NCBI RefSeq assembly: GCF_029193575.1
Contig: NZ_JARGCS010000008.1
Coordinates: 1-64,000 of the forward strand
Direction of reading: 5' to 3'
Length of the DNA: 64,000 bases
Source: Pseudomonas entomophila
GTDB lineage: Bacteria > Pseudomonadota > Gammaproteobacteria > Pseudomonadales > Pseudomonadaceae
The notes under the pieces are model-generated. The model was not told the DNA's origin and made no database searches. It saw only the letters and a program-made list of their open reading frames with translations. Position 1 is the stretch's first letter, and every line of letters starts with the position of its first letter. Shown one piece after another: positions 1 through 9,731 of the stretch. The position numbers were made by a program, and so were the translations under genes.

Positions 1-1774
1 GCGGCACATAGGCGCCCCCGGCCTTGAGGATCGCCAGCAGGCCGACGACCATTTCCAGGCTGCGCTCGACGGCGATACCGACCAGCACCTCGGGACCAAC
101 GCCCAGCGCGATCAACTGGTGCGCCAGTTGGTTGGCGCGCTGGTTGAGTTCGACGTAGCTCAGTTCCTGCGCGCCAAAGCGCAAGGCCGGGGCATTCGGG
201 GTGGCCAGCACTTGCTGTTCGATCAGGTGATGCACCGGGGTATCGAGCGGGTAATCGGTCACCGCCGTGTCGTTCCACTGCTCGACGATCAGCGCCTGTT
301 CCTCGGCGTCCAGCAACGGCAGCTCCGCCACGTTCGCTTCAGGATTGGCGACGATGCCGTGCAGCAGGTTGATCCAGTGCCGTCCCATGCGCTCGATGCT
401 GGCATGTTCGAACAGATCCCGCGCATAGGTCAGCGTCGCGACCAACCCGGTCTGCGTCTCGCTGGTGTTCAGCGTCAGGTCGAACTGCGCGCTCTGCGTT
501 TCCCACGTCAACCCTTCAACCTGCAACGCCGCCCCAGGCGCCGCGCCCCCTTGCGAAGGCTGCGCGCCCAGGTGGTTGAACATCACCTGGAACAACGGGT
601 GGATGCTCAAGCTGCGCTCCGGTTGCAGCGCCTCGACTAGTTGCTCGAACGGCAGTTCCTGGTGCTCCTGCGCGCCCAGCGAGGCGGCCTTGACCTGCTC
701 CAGCAGCGCCACGAACGACTGCCGCGCGCTGAACCCGGCCTTGAGCACCTGGGTGTTGACGAAGAAGCCGATCAGCCGTTCGGTTTCCACCCGGTTGCGG
801 TTGGCGATGGGCACGCCGACGCGGATATCGTCCTGGCCGCTGTAGCGGTGCAGCAGGGTCTGGAACGAGGCCAGCAACAGCATGAACAAGGTGACGTTCT
901 GCGCCTTGGCCAGTTGCTTGAGGCGCTCGGCCAGTTCGGCGTCCAGCGCCAGGTCCAGGCGCGCGCCACGGCCGCTCTGGGTGGGCGGGCGCGGGTGGTC
1001 GGTGGGCAGCTCCAGCACGCTCTGGCCGCTGCCCAGCTGCTGGGTCCAGTATTCCAACTGGCGTTCGCGCTCGCCCGCTTCCATCCAGTGGCGCTGCCAC
1101 ACCGCGTAGTCGGCGTACTGGATCGGCAACGCCGGCAAGCTGGCCGGCTGCCCGAGGCTGGCGGCGTGGTACAGGTGCACCAGCTCCTCGACCATCACCT
1201 GCATCGACCAGGCATCGGAGACGATATGGTGCTGCACCAGCAGCAGCGCATGGTCGTGCGCGCCCAGGGCCACCAGTTGAACCCGCAGCAGCGGCTCGCC
1301 CAGCAGGTCGAAGGGCCGCGCCACCTGCGCGTTGACGTAGGCTTGCAGGCGCGCCTCGAGGCTGTCGTCGCCCGCGGGCAAGGCCACCGGCTCAAGGTGC
1401 AGGGTGGCCGCAGCGTCGACCACCTGGTGACGCTGCCCGTCGCTCTCGACGAAGCGCGTGCGCAGGCTTTCATGCCGCGCCACCAGCGCATCGAAGGCCG
1501 CTTGCAGGGCCTGGCGGTCCAGCGCGCCGCGCAGGCGCAGGGCGGTGGGCAGGTTGTAGGCGGTGCTGGTCGGGTCCAGCTCCCACAGGAACCACTGGCG
1601 CTCCTGGGCGAACGACAACGGAAGGCGCGCGAAGGCCTCGCGGGTCACCGGGATCGGCAGGCGCGCGACGTTGATGCCCTTGCCGAGCAGCTGCGGGTAC
1701 AGCGTTTTGCGCTGGGCTGTTGGCAACTTGATGAAACGCTCGATCAAGTCGGACAGGGCTTTGCTTTGCATCAT
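1..1774 (-). CDS. Pyoverdine-type non-ribosomal peptide synthetase, N-terminal part (cut by window edge)
   Basis: The frame starts at the ATG whose last three bases overlap the TGA of the upstream synthetase (ATGA) and runs open to the window edge, giving about 591 residues. Residues about 35-470 form a condensation domain; its catalytic HHIVSDA is near residue 180 and is of the LCL type. An adenylation domain begins near residue 490, where core A1-like residues ELNQRANQLAHQL and LKAGGAYVPLD are readable before the edge. The four-base overlap implies translational coupling and adjacent modules on one assembly line. The product should extend the pyoverdine side-chain peptide in the cytoplasm. 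Which PvdD/PvdI/PvdJ homologue it is cannot be decided, because naming depends on the strain's peptide and the rest of the gene is missing. Confidence 0.9.
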   Translation of the reverse strand, partial: MMQSKALSDLIERFIKLPTAQRKTLYPQLLGKGINVARLPIPVTREAFARLPLSFAQERQWFLWELDPTSTAYNLPTALRLRGALDRQALQAAFDALVARHESLRTRFVESDGQRHQVVDAAATLHLEPVALPAGDDSLEARLQAYVNAQVARPFDLLGEPLLRVQLVALGAHDHALLLVQHHIVSDAWSMQVMVEELVHLYHAASLGQPASLPALPIQYADYAVWQRHWMEAGERERQLEYWTQQLGSGQSVLELPTDHPRPPTQSGRGARLDLALDAELAERLKQLAKAQNVTLFMLLLASFQTLLHRYSGQDDIRVGVPIANRNRVETERLIGFFVNTQVLKAGFSARQSFVALLEQVKAASLGAQEHQELPFEQLVEALQPERSLSIHPLFQVMFNHLGAQPSQGGAAPGAALQVEGLTWETQSAQFDLTLNTSETQTGLVATLTYARDLFEHASIERMGRHWINLLHGIVANPEANVAELPLLDAEEQALIVEQWNDTAVTDYPLDTPVHHLIEQQVLATPNAPALRFGAQELSYVELNQRANQLAHQLIALGVGPEVLVGIAVERSLEMVVGLLAILKAGGAYVP

Positions 1775-4700
1775 TGAGTCTCCAGCGCGTCGAGCAGATC
1801 GAACAGGTCGGTCAATTCGGTTTCAGAAGTGGGCGCGGCCGCAGCCGGCAGACGCCGGGCGAAGTCCTCCAGGCTTGCGCTTTCGAACAACGCCGCCAGC
1901 GGCGCCTCGATGGCCAGTTGCAGGTGGATGCGCGAGGTCACCTGGGTAGCCAGCAACGAGTTGCCGCCCAGAGCGAAGAAGTTGTCGTCCAGGCCCACCC
2001 GCTCGGTCTTGAGCACCGCCTGCCAGATCGCCGCCAGCGCCTGCTGCAGTTCGCTCTCGGGGGCGCGGAACACCTGCTCCGGGCCGCCGATGTCGAGGCG
2101 CGCCAGGGCCTTGCGGTCGAGCTTGCCGTTGGGGTTGCGCGGCATCTGCTCCAGCACCTGGTACAGGGCCGGGGTCATGTAGGCCGGCAGGCGCGCCTTG
2201 AGGAACTCGCGCAGCGCATCCAGGCCCATGCCGTCGGCGGGGGCGTCGCCTTCCAGGGTGAGGAAGGCCACCAGCTGCTTGCCCAGGGCATGCTCGGCCA
2301 CCAGCACGGCGACTTCGCGGATGCCGTCGAACTGGCTGATCTGCGCCTCGATCTCGCCCAGCTCGATACGGAAGCCGTTGACCTTCACCTGCTGGTCGAC
2401 CCGGCCCAGGTACTCCAGGGCGCCGTCTTCCTTGCGCCGGCGCGCCAGGTCGCCGGTCTTGTACAGGCGCTCGCCCGGCAGCAGGGCGAAGGGGTTGGGC
2501 ACGAACACCGCGACGGTCTTGCCCGGGTCGCCGCAGTAGCCACGGCCCACCCCGGTGCCGGCGATGCAGATCTCACCCACCGCGCCGTCCGGCACCGGGC
2601 TCAGGTAGTCGTCGAGCAGGTACAAGCGGTTGTTGTCGGTGGGGTAGCCGATGGGGATGTGGGTGCGCTGGGTCGCGGCTTCGTCGATTTGATAGAAGGC
2701 CACGTCGTCCGAGCATTCGGCCGGGCCGTAGGCGTTGACCAGGGGAATGCGCGGGTAGCGTTGCAGCCAGGCGGCGGCGGTCTCGGCCGGCAACGCTTCG
2801 CCAGTGGGCAGCAGCCAGCGCAGGTCGGGCAGCTCGGCGTGCTGCTCTTCGAGCAGGGCCTGGATCAGCGCCGGGACGATCTCCAGCACGCTGACGCGCT
2901 GCTCGCGCACCTCGCGCAGCAGGTGGGTCGGGTGCTTGGACACCGCGTCCGGGAAGATCCGCACCTGGGCGCCGCACAGCAGCGCGGTGAGGAACTGCCA
3001 CACCGAGATGTCGAACGACTGCGAGGCGGTCTGGGCAATGATGTCGTGCTCGCTGAGGCCCAGGTACGGCAGCTTGCTCAACTGGTTGTTGAGCATGCCG
3101 GCCTGCTCGACCATCACGCCCTTGGGCAGGCCGGTGGAGCCGGAGGTGAAGATCACGTAGGCCAGGCTGTTCGGCGCGCTGTGGATGCCGGGGCGGGTGT
3201 CGCTGTAGGCGCCAGCGAGCAGGTCTTCCCACACCAGCAGTTGCACCGGGTGCGCCAGGCCCGCCAGCAGCGCCTGGGCACGCGCCTGGTAGCGCGCGGT
3301 GCAGAGCAGCGCCGGGGTGCGGCTCAGCGCGAGGATGTTGCCGATGCGCTCGTCGGGGTGGCTGGGGTCCAGCGGCAGGTAGCCGGCGCCGGCCTTGAAC
3401 GCGCCGACGATGCTCGCCAGCAGGTCCAGGCCACGGTCGGCGAGCAGCGCCACCGGCTGGTCCTGGGCCACGCCGTGGGCGAGCAGGGCATGGCCGACGC
3501 GGTTGGCCTGGCGGTCGAGTTCGGCGTAGGTCCAGCGCTCGCCCTCGCAGGTGGCGGCGATGGCCTCGGCGCGGCGCTCGACCTGGGCCTCGAACAGCTC
3601 GACGAAGGCGCGGTCCAGGGCATGCGCCACTTCGGTCTGGTTGTGTTGCAGGACCCACTCGCGGCTGTCGCCGGCCTCCAGTTGCGCCACCTGCTCCAAC
3701 GGCGCGCGCAGCTGGCCGGGCAGGCTCACCAGGAATTGCTGGAACTGCGCCAGCAGGGTGTCCATGGTCGCGCGGTCGAAGTAGCGGGTGTCGTAGGACA
3801 GGTGCAGGCCCAGTTGCTCGCCGGGGTACACCACCACGGTGATCGGGTAGTTGGTGTGGGTGCGCGACGACTCCGAGACCACGCCCATGTCGCGGGCGTC
3901 GCTGCCGACCGAGGCGTCCATCGGCGCGTTCTCGAACACGAACAGGCTGTCGAACAGCTGCTGGCCCTTTTGCAGCGCGCTGCACGCCTGGATGCGCACC
4001 AGCGGCAGGTAGTCGTACTCACGCAGCGAGACGTTGGTGTCGAGGATGCCGTGCAGCCAATCCAGGGTGCTGGCGCGCTGGTCCGGGGTGGGCAGCTGGA
4101 TGCGCAGCGGCACGCTGTTGATGAACAGGCCGACGGTGTCCTGCATCTCGGGGATGTGCGCCGGGCGCCCGGACACGGTCACGCCGAAGACGATGTCGCG
4201 CGAGCGGCTGTGGTGGTGCAGGGTCAGCGCCCAGGCCGCCTGCACGAAGGTGTTGACGGTCAGGCGGTGCTGGTTGGCCGACTCCAGCAACTGCGCGCTT
4301 TGCTCGCTGCTCAGCCAGGTGTAGTTGTCGTCGATCGCCGAATGCGACTGGCCGGCCACCTGCGGACGGTCGGTGGGCAGCGGGGTGGCCTGCTCAAGGC
4401 CCGCCAGTTGCTCGCGCCAGAAGGCTTCGGCGGCTTGCGGGTCTTGCTGTTGCAGCCACTCGATGAAGTTGCGGAAGCGGTACGGCGTGCGCAGCTGGCT
4501 GGCGCGGTTTTCGCGGGCGGCGTGGTACAGCTCGAAGAAGTCCGACATCAGCAGCGAACGGCACCAGGCGTCGATGAGGATATGGTGGTTGCTCATGACG
4601 AAGCGGTGGCTGTCGTCGCACAGCTTGATCAGCTTGAAGCGGATCGGCGGTTCCTTGCCGAGGTCGAAGCCCGCTTCGCGCTCCTCGCGCAGCAGGTCGA

Positions 4701-7700
4701 GGATGCGCGGCTCGGCCTGCTCCAAGGTCAGGTCGCTCAGGTCGAGCAACTCGACCTTCACTTGCGTGTCGCGGTGGATCACCTGCAACAGCTCGCCGCC
4801 GGTGTTCCACAGGAATGACGCGCGCACCGCTTCGTAGCGCTGCACCACCTGCTGCCAGGCGGCGTCGAACAGCGCGTAGTCGAGCGGCTCGCGAATGGTG
4901 TAGCACTCTTGCATGAAGTAGATGCCCGAGTGCTTTTCCAGCAGGGTGTGCACCAGCAGGCCTTCCTGCATGGGCGAGAGCGGGAAGATGTCGTCGATCG
5001 TGCGCGCCGGCATCGGCAGGGCGTCGAGCTGCTGCTGGGTGAGGCGGGCGAGGGGGAAGTCCGACGGTGTCACGCCCAGGTGCTCGCCGCTGCTGCAGTG
5101 CTCGATCAACTGTTCCAGCTCGGCCTGGCAGCGCTGGGCCAAGCGCTCGATGTGCGCCGGGTCGAACATCGCCTCGCTGAAGTTCCAGGCCATGTTCAGT
5201 TGGCCGTTGTAGACCTGGCTGTTGACCGTCAGCCAGTTGCCCAGCGGCGTGTCGGCGCTCTTCTCTTCGCCCACGGGCTCGCCGCAGGGGGCGAACAAGG
5301 CGCCAGCGTCGGCATCGAAGCTGCCGTCGAACTGGCCCAGGTAGTTGAAGGTGATGCGCGGGGTCGGCAGCGCGCGCAACTGCTCGCGCACCTCGGGCGC
5401 GCCCAGGTAGCGCAGGGCGCCATGGCCGAGGCCGTTGTCCGGCACGGCGCGCAGTTGTTCCTTGATGGTCTTGATCGAGGCGGCAAGGTCCGCCTGGGGC
5501 GACAGGCGCACCGGGAACAGGCTGGTGAACCAGCCGACCGTGCGGGTCAGGTCGAGGTCGTCGAACAGCGCCTCGCGGCCATGGCCTTCGAGCTGCACCA
5601 GCACCTCGGGCAGGCCGCTCCAGTGCCGCACCGCGCGCGCCAGGGCGGTCAGCAGCAGGTCGTTGATGCGCGTGCGGTAGGCGGCGGGCGCGCTTTGCAA
5701 CAGTTGGCGGGTGTGTGCCGGGCTCAGTTGCACGCCGACGCTGCGGGCGTGGCGACCGAGCAGGCTGGCCCCGGGGTCGGCGCCGGGCAGGTCGGCGTCG
5801 ATGCCGGCCAGTTGCGTTTGCCAATAGTCCAGCTCGGCGCGGGCGGCGTCGCTGCGTGCGTGTTCGCCCAGGCGCTCGCCCCAGGCCTTGAACGCGCTGG
5901 TCTTGGGGTGCGGCTTGGGCGTTTCGCCGGCTTGCAACTGGCGGTAGACGCGCTGCAGGTCGTCGAACAGGATGCGCCACGACACACCGTCGACCGCCAG
6001 GTGGTGGATCACCAGCAGCAGGCGCTGGCTGCCATCGGCCAGGTGCATCAGCACCGCGCGCAGCAGCGGGCCGTCGGCCAGGTCCAGGCTGCGCTGCGCT
6101 TCGTTGGCCAAGGCTTGCTGAGCCTGGGCGTCGGCCACTTCGCGCTGCCACAGCAGGCTTGCGTCATCGCCTATGGCGGCGTGCTCGGCGTGCCAGCCGT
6201 CAGCGTGCTCGTTGAAACGCAGGCGCAGGGCGTCATGGTGAGTGACCAGCGCGGCCAGGGCGCGGGCCAGCAGCTCGGCGTCGAGGGCGACGTTGGGCTT
6301 GAGCATCACCGATTGGTTCCAGTGCGCGCGGTTGTCGATGGCGCTGGCGAAGAACGCCTGCTGGATCGGCAACAACGGCGCCTCACCGCTGACCGGGCCC
6401 TGGTCGGCCTGGGGCGCGCTGTGGCCGAACGCCGCGACCTGGGCCAGGGCCTGGATGGTCTGGTGCTTGAACAGGTCTTTCGGGGTGAACAGGATACCGG
6501 CCTGGCGCGCGCGGCTGACCACCTGGATCGACAGGATCGAGTCGCCGCCCAGTTCGAAGAAGTTGTCGTCGATGCCGATGCGCTCGAGCTTGAGCACGTC
6601 CTGCCAGATGCCGGCGATGCCTTGCTCCAGCGCATCGCGCGGGGCTTGGTAGTCGCGCTGGGCGTGCTGGCTGTCGGCGGCGGGCAGGGCGCGGCGGTCG
6701 AGCTTGCCGTTGGGGGTCAGCGGCAGGGTGTCGAGGAACAGGTAGTGGGCCGGGACCATGTAGTCCGGCAGCACCTGTTGCAGGGCCTCGCGCAAGGGAG
6801 CGGCGGTCTGTGCGTCACGCGGGGCGAGGTAGGCCACCAGTTGGCGGCCGTGCGGGGTGTCCTGGGCCAATACGGCGGCTTCGGCGATGCCCGGCTGTTG
6901 CAGCAGTTGGCTTTCGATCTCGCCCAGCTCGATGCGCAGGCCGCGGATCTTCACCTGGTGATCGATGCGGCTGAGGTAGTCCAGGCCCGCGTCGGCGCGT
7001 CGCCGGGTGAGGTCGCCGCTGCGGTACAGGCGCGAACCGTCGGCGGCGAACGGGTCGGGCACGAAGCGTTCGGCGGTCAGTGCCGGGCGTTGGTGGTAGC
7101 CACGGGCCAGGCCCGCGCCGCCGATGTACAGCTCGCCGGGGGTGCCGGTGGGGCACGGTTGCAACTGGCTGTCGAGCACCAGCGCGCGCACGTTGTCGAT
7201 GGGCTGGCCGATCGGCGCGATGGCGTTGTCGAGGGCGTCGGCGACGGTGAAGTGGCAGGTGTCGATGGTCGCTTCGGTGGGGCCGTAGAGGTTGACGATA
7301 CGGCCGTCGAACAGCGCCTGGAGCTGGCCCACCAGCGCCGCGCCGAGGGCTTCGCCACCCAGCAGCAACAGGCGCAGGCTGGCCAGTTGCGCGGAGTCGG
7401 CCTGGGCCAGCAGGGCTTGCAGCAGCGACGGGGCCATCTGCAGCACGCTGATGCGCTCGGCTTGCACCTCCTGCCACAGCAGCGACAGGTCCTGGCTCAG
7501 GGCGGGGCTGGCCAGCACCAGTTGGGCGCCGGTTTGCAGCGGCAGCCAGAACTCCCACACCGAGGCGTCGAAGCTGAAGGCGGTCTTTTGCAGGACGCGG
7601 TCGTCGCAGCCCAGCCGCAGTTCGTCCTGCATCCAGGCCATGTGGTTGGCCAGCGCGCCATGGCGCACCTGCACGCCTTTCGGCTGCCCGGTGGAGCCGG

Positions 7701-9621
7701 AGGTGTAGATCATGTAGGCCAGGTGCTCGGGCTCGACGGCGACCTGCGGCGGCAGCGCGCTGTAGCGTTCGAGGTGTTCGACGGCCACGGCCTGTACGCC
7801 CTGCGGCACGTTGAAGCGGGCGGCCTGGGCCGGTTGCAGCAGCACCAGGGCGATGCCGCTGTCGCGCATCATGTAGTCCAGGCGCTCGCGCGGGTAGCTC
7901 GGGTCCAACGGCAGGTAGGCGCCGCCGGCCTTGAGGATCGCCAGCAGGCCGACCACCAGCTCGACGCTGCGCTCCAACGCCACGCCGACGAATACGTCGG
8001 GGCCGACGCCCAGTTCGATCAGGCGGTGGGCCAGTTGGTTGGCCTGCTGGTCGAGCTCGGCGTAGCTCAGTGGTTCGCCGGCGCAACTGACGGCCAGGCG
8101 CTCGGGGGTGCGGGCGGCTTGCGCGGCGACCTGCTGGTGCACGGCGGGCAGGTCGGGGCGGGCGATGCCGGGGTGGCGGGCGGCGGCCAGCAGGGCGTGC
8201 TGTTCGTCGGCGTTGAACATCGCCAGCTCGCCCAGGGCTTGCTGCGGGTGGCTCAGCAGGGCTTCCAGCAGTTGCTGCCAGTGGCTGGCCAACTGGGCGA
8301 TGCGCGTGGCTTCGAACAGCGTGGCGTCGTACTCGAAGCGCGCCTCGAGGCTGCGCGGGCTGTAGGCGACATCCAGGGACAGGTCGAACTTGGCCTGTTG
8401 CTGGCCCAGCGCCAGGAAGTCCAGCGCCAGGTCGGCGAAGCGCAGCGGGCCTTGCTCGGGGCCGGCCACGCGCCAGTTGAACAGGGTCTGGAACAGCGGG
8501 TTGGCCTGGGTGCTACGTTGCAGTTGCAGGGCTTCGAGGACCAGCTCCACCGGGTGGTCGGCGTGCTCCAGCGCGGCCAGCGCGTGCTCGCGCAGGCCGT
8601 GCAGGAAGGTCAGCGCCGATTGGGTAGGGTCCAGGCGTGCGCGGTAGATCTGGCTGCTGACGAAGTAGCCGACCAGTTCCTGGGTCTGCGCCTGGTTGCG
8701 GCTGGCGTTGGGCACGCCGACGGTGAAGTCGTCCTGGCCGGCATGGCGCCCCAGCAGCAGTTGCCAGGCACCGAGCAGCACGCCGAACGGGGTCAGCCCC
8801 TGGGCCTGGCAGAAGGCGTTCAGGCGCTCGACCAGCGCGCCGGGCAGGCGCAGCTCGAAGGTGGCGGCCCGCGGCACGCGCTCGTCGTCGCGCGGGTGGT
8901 CGGTGGGCAGCAGCAGCGGGGTGATGGCGTCGCCCAGGTAGTCGCGCCAGTAGCGGGCGGCCTCGTCGTGGCGCGGCGTTTGCGGGTAGTCCTCGCGCTG
9001 CCAGCGGGCGTAGTCGGCGTACTGGATCGCCGGGCGTGGCAGTGCCTGGCCTTGGTAGGCGTGGGCCAGGTCCTGCATCAGGATCGGGTTGGACCAGGCG
9101 TCGGAAACGATGTGGTGCATGTTCAGCAGCAGCACCTGGCGCTGGCCGCCGAGGGCGATCAGGCTGGCGCGGATCAGCGGCGCCTGGCCCAGGTCGAAGG
9201 GCGTGCCGGCCTCGGTGATCATCAGTTGTTGCAGGCGTTGTTCGCGGGCGGCGTCATCCAGTGAGGACAGGTCGTGGCGCTGCAGGGCCAGGCGCGCGTC
9301 GGGGTCGATGACCTGGCGTGGCTGGCCGTCGATTTCCTCGAAACGGGTGCGCAGGATGTCGTGGCGTTCGATGACCCGTTGCAGTGCGGTTTCCAGTGCA
9401 TCGGCCGACAGCGCGCCTTCGAGCAGCAGCGCGCGCGGCAGGTTGTAGGCCGAGCTGTGCGGGGCGAACTGTTGCAGGAACCACAGGCGCTGCTGGGCGA
9501 AGGACAAAGGCTGCGGCGCCTGGCCGGCCTTGGCTGCGATGGCTTCCGGGGCGCCTGCCTGGTCGGCCATCAGCAGGGCCAGCAGGTCGTCGTCGGAAAG
9601 GGGGAGCTGAGGAATCGTCAT
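1771..9621 (-). CDS. Pyoverdine side-chain non-ribosomal peptide synthetase, C-A-T-E-C-A-T (2616 aa)
   Basis: Two complete modules are visible. Module 1: condensation domain about 35-460 (HHIVSDA near 168), adenylation about 490-980 (YTSGSTG near 637), carrier domain with GGDSI near 1025, epimerization domain about 1075-1520 (HHLAVDG near 1203, then VSWRILFDDL). Module 2: condensation about 1535-1970 (HHILIDA near 1678, as expected after an E domain), adenylation about 2000-2500 (FTSGSTG near 2155), carrier GGNSL near 2550. There is no thioesterase, so the chain passes to the next synthetase, which overlaps its stop codon. Aligned by eye to the GrsA binding pocket, the specificity residues read DAWQLGLIDK and DIWELTADDK. 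I recall the second as a 2,4-diaminobutyrate code and the first as Gln-like. The product would then contain D-residue followed by L-Dab. A PvdS box lies 46 bases upstream of the start; no strong ribosome site is visible. Confidence 0.93.
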   Translation of the reverse strand: MTIPQLPLSDDDLLALLMADQAGAPEAIAAKAGQAPQPLSFAQQRLWFLQQFAPHSSAYNLPRALLLEGALSADALETALQRVIERHDILRTRFEEIDGQPRQVIDPDARLALQRHDLSSLDDAAREQRLQQLMITEAGTPFDLGQAPLIRASLIALGGQRQVLLLNMHHIVSDAWSNPILMQDLAHAYQGQALPRPAIQYADYARWQREDYPQTPRHDEAARYWRDYLGDAITPLLLPTDHPRDDERVPRAATFELRLPGALVERLNAFCQAQGLTPFGVLLGAWQLLLGRHAGQDDFTVGVPNASRNQAQTQELVGYFVSSQIYRARLDPTQSALTFLHGLREHALAALEHADHPVELVLEALQLQRSTQANPLFQTLFNWRVAGPEQGPLRFADLALDFLALGQQQAKFDLSLDVAYSPRSLEARFEYDATLFEATRIAQLASHWQQLLEALLSHPQQALGELAMFNADEQHALLAAARHPGIARPDLPAVHQQVAAQAARTPERLAVSCAGEPLSYAELDQQANQLAHRLIELGVGPDVFVGVALERSVELVVGLLAILKAGGAYLPLDPSYPRERLDYMMRDSGIALVLLQPAQAARFNVPQGVQAVAVEHLERYSALPPQVAVEPEHLAYMIYTSGSTGQPKGVQVRHGALANHMAWMQDELRLGCDDRVLQKTAFSFDASVWEFWLPLQTGAQLVLASPALSQDLSLLWQEVQAERISVLQMAPSLLQALLAQADSAQLASLRLLLLGGEALGAALVGQLQALFDGRIVNLYGPTEATIDTCHFTVADALDNAIAPIGQPIDNVRALVLDSQLQPCPTGTPGELYIGGAGLARGYHQRPALTAERFVPDPFAADGSRLYRSGDLTRRRADAGLDYLSRIDHQVKIRGLRIELGEIESQLLQQPGIAEAAVLAQDTPHGRQLVAYLAPRDAQTAAPLREALQQVLPDYMVPAHYLFLDTLPLTPNGKLDRRALPAADSQHAQRDYQAPRDALEQGIAGIWQDVLKLERIGIDDNFFELGGDSILSIQVVSRARQAGILFTPKDLFKHQTIQALAQVAAFGHSAPQADQGPVSGEAPLLPIQQAFFASAIDNRAHWNQSVMLKPNVALDAELLARALAALVTHHDALRLRFNEHADGWHAEHAAIGDDASLLWQREVADAQAQQALANEAQRSLDLADGPLLRAVLMHLADGSQRLLLVIHHLAVDGVSWRILFDDLQRVYRQLQAGETPKPHPKTSAFKAWGERLGEHARSDAARAELDYWQTQLAGIDADLPGADPGASLLGRHARSVGVQLSPAHTRQLLQSAPAAYRTRINDLLLTALARAVRHWSGLPEVLVQLEGHGREALFDDLDLTRTVGWFTSLFPVRLSPQADLAASIKTIKEQLRAVPDNGLGHGALRYLGAPEVREQLRALPTPRITFNYLGQFDGSFDADAGALFAPCGEPVGEEKSADTPLGNWLTVNSQVYNGQLNMAWNFSEAMFDPAHIERLAQRCQAELEQLIEHCSSGEHLGVTPSDFPLARLTQQQLDALPMPARTIDDIFPLSPMQEGLLVHTLLEKHSGIYFMQECYTIREPLDYALFDAAWQQVVQRYEAVRASFLWNTGGELLQVIHRDTQVKVELLDLSDLTLEQAEPRILDLLREEREAGFDLGKEPPIRFKLIKLCDDSHRFVMSNHHILIDAWCRSLLMSDFFELYHAARENRASQLRTPYRFRNFIEWLQQQDPQAAEAFWREQLAGLEQATPLPTDRPQVAGQSHSAIDDNYTWLSSEQSAQLLESANQHRLTVNTFVQAAWALTLHHHSRSRDIVFGVTVSGRPAHIPEMQDTVGLFINSVPLRIQLPTPDQRASTLDWLHGILDTNVSLREYDYLPLVRIQACSALQKGQQLFDSLFVFENAPMDASVGSDARDMGVVSESSRTHTNYPITVVVYPGEQLGLHLSYDTRYFDRATMDTLLAQFQQFLVSLPGQLRAPLEQVAQLEAGDSREWVLQHNQTEVAHALDRAFVELFEAQVERRAEAIAATCEGERWTYAELDRQANRVGHALLAHGVAQDQPVALLADRGLDLLASIVGAFKAGAGYLPLDPSHPDERIGNILALSRTPALLCTARYQARAQALLAGLAHPVQLLVWEDLLAGAYSDTRPGIHSAPNSLAYVIFTSGSTGLPKGVMVEQAGMLNNQLSKLPYLGLSEHDIIAQTASQSFDISVWQFLTALLCGAQVRIFPDAVSKHPTHLLREVREQRVSVLEIVPALIQALLEEQHAELPDLRWLLPTGEALPAETAAAWLQRYPRIPLVNAYGPAECSDDVAFYQIDEAATQRTHIPIGYPTDNNRLYLLDDYLSPVPDGAVGEICIAGTGVGRGYCGDPGKTVAVFVPNPFALLPGERLYKTGDLARRRKEDGALEYLGRVDQQVKVNGFRIELGEIEAQISQFDGIREVAVLVAEHALGKQLVAFLTLEGDAPADGMGLDALREFLKARLPAYMTPALYQVLEQMPRNPNGKLDRKALARLDIGGPEQVFRAPESELQQALAAIWQAVLKTERVGLDDNFFALGGNSLLATQVTSRIHLQLAIEAPLAALFESASLEDFARRLPAAAAPTSETELTDLFDLLDALETQ

Positions 9622-9666
9622 CGGTTTCGTCGCCGTCGGCAGAGGAATGGTGCTTACCGAAGGAAG

Positions 9667-9690
9667 ACGAAGGACGGGGGGGCGGATTTA
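9667..9690 (-). promoter_or_regulatory. PvdS (iron-starvation) box upstream of the NRPS
   Basis: On the minus strand TAAAT is followed by exactly 16 bases and CGT, the known -35/-10 pattern of the extracytoplasmic sigma factor PvdS. It lies between pvdE and the synthetase start, so the NRPS operon can be transcribed independently of pvdE. Confidence 0.85.
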
Positions 9691-9731
9691 CAGGTGCAGG
9701 CGGCGAACGACGGGCGTTCGCCGCCTGTGGC

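Noticed and set aside
4909..9264. A very long open frame on the plus strand opposite the synthetase (about 1450 codons), with a similar one at 1774-4818
   Set aside because: Long antisense open frames are expected in high-GC genes with strong third-position bias. The translation is low-complexity (rich in Ala, Gly, Val, Gln and Arg) and the minus strand encodes recognisable NRPS domains throughout.
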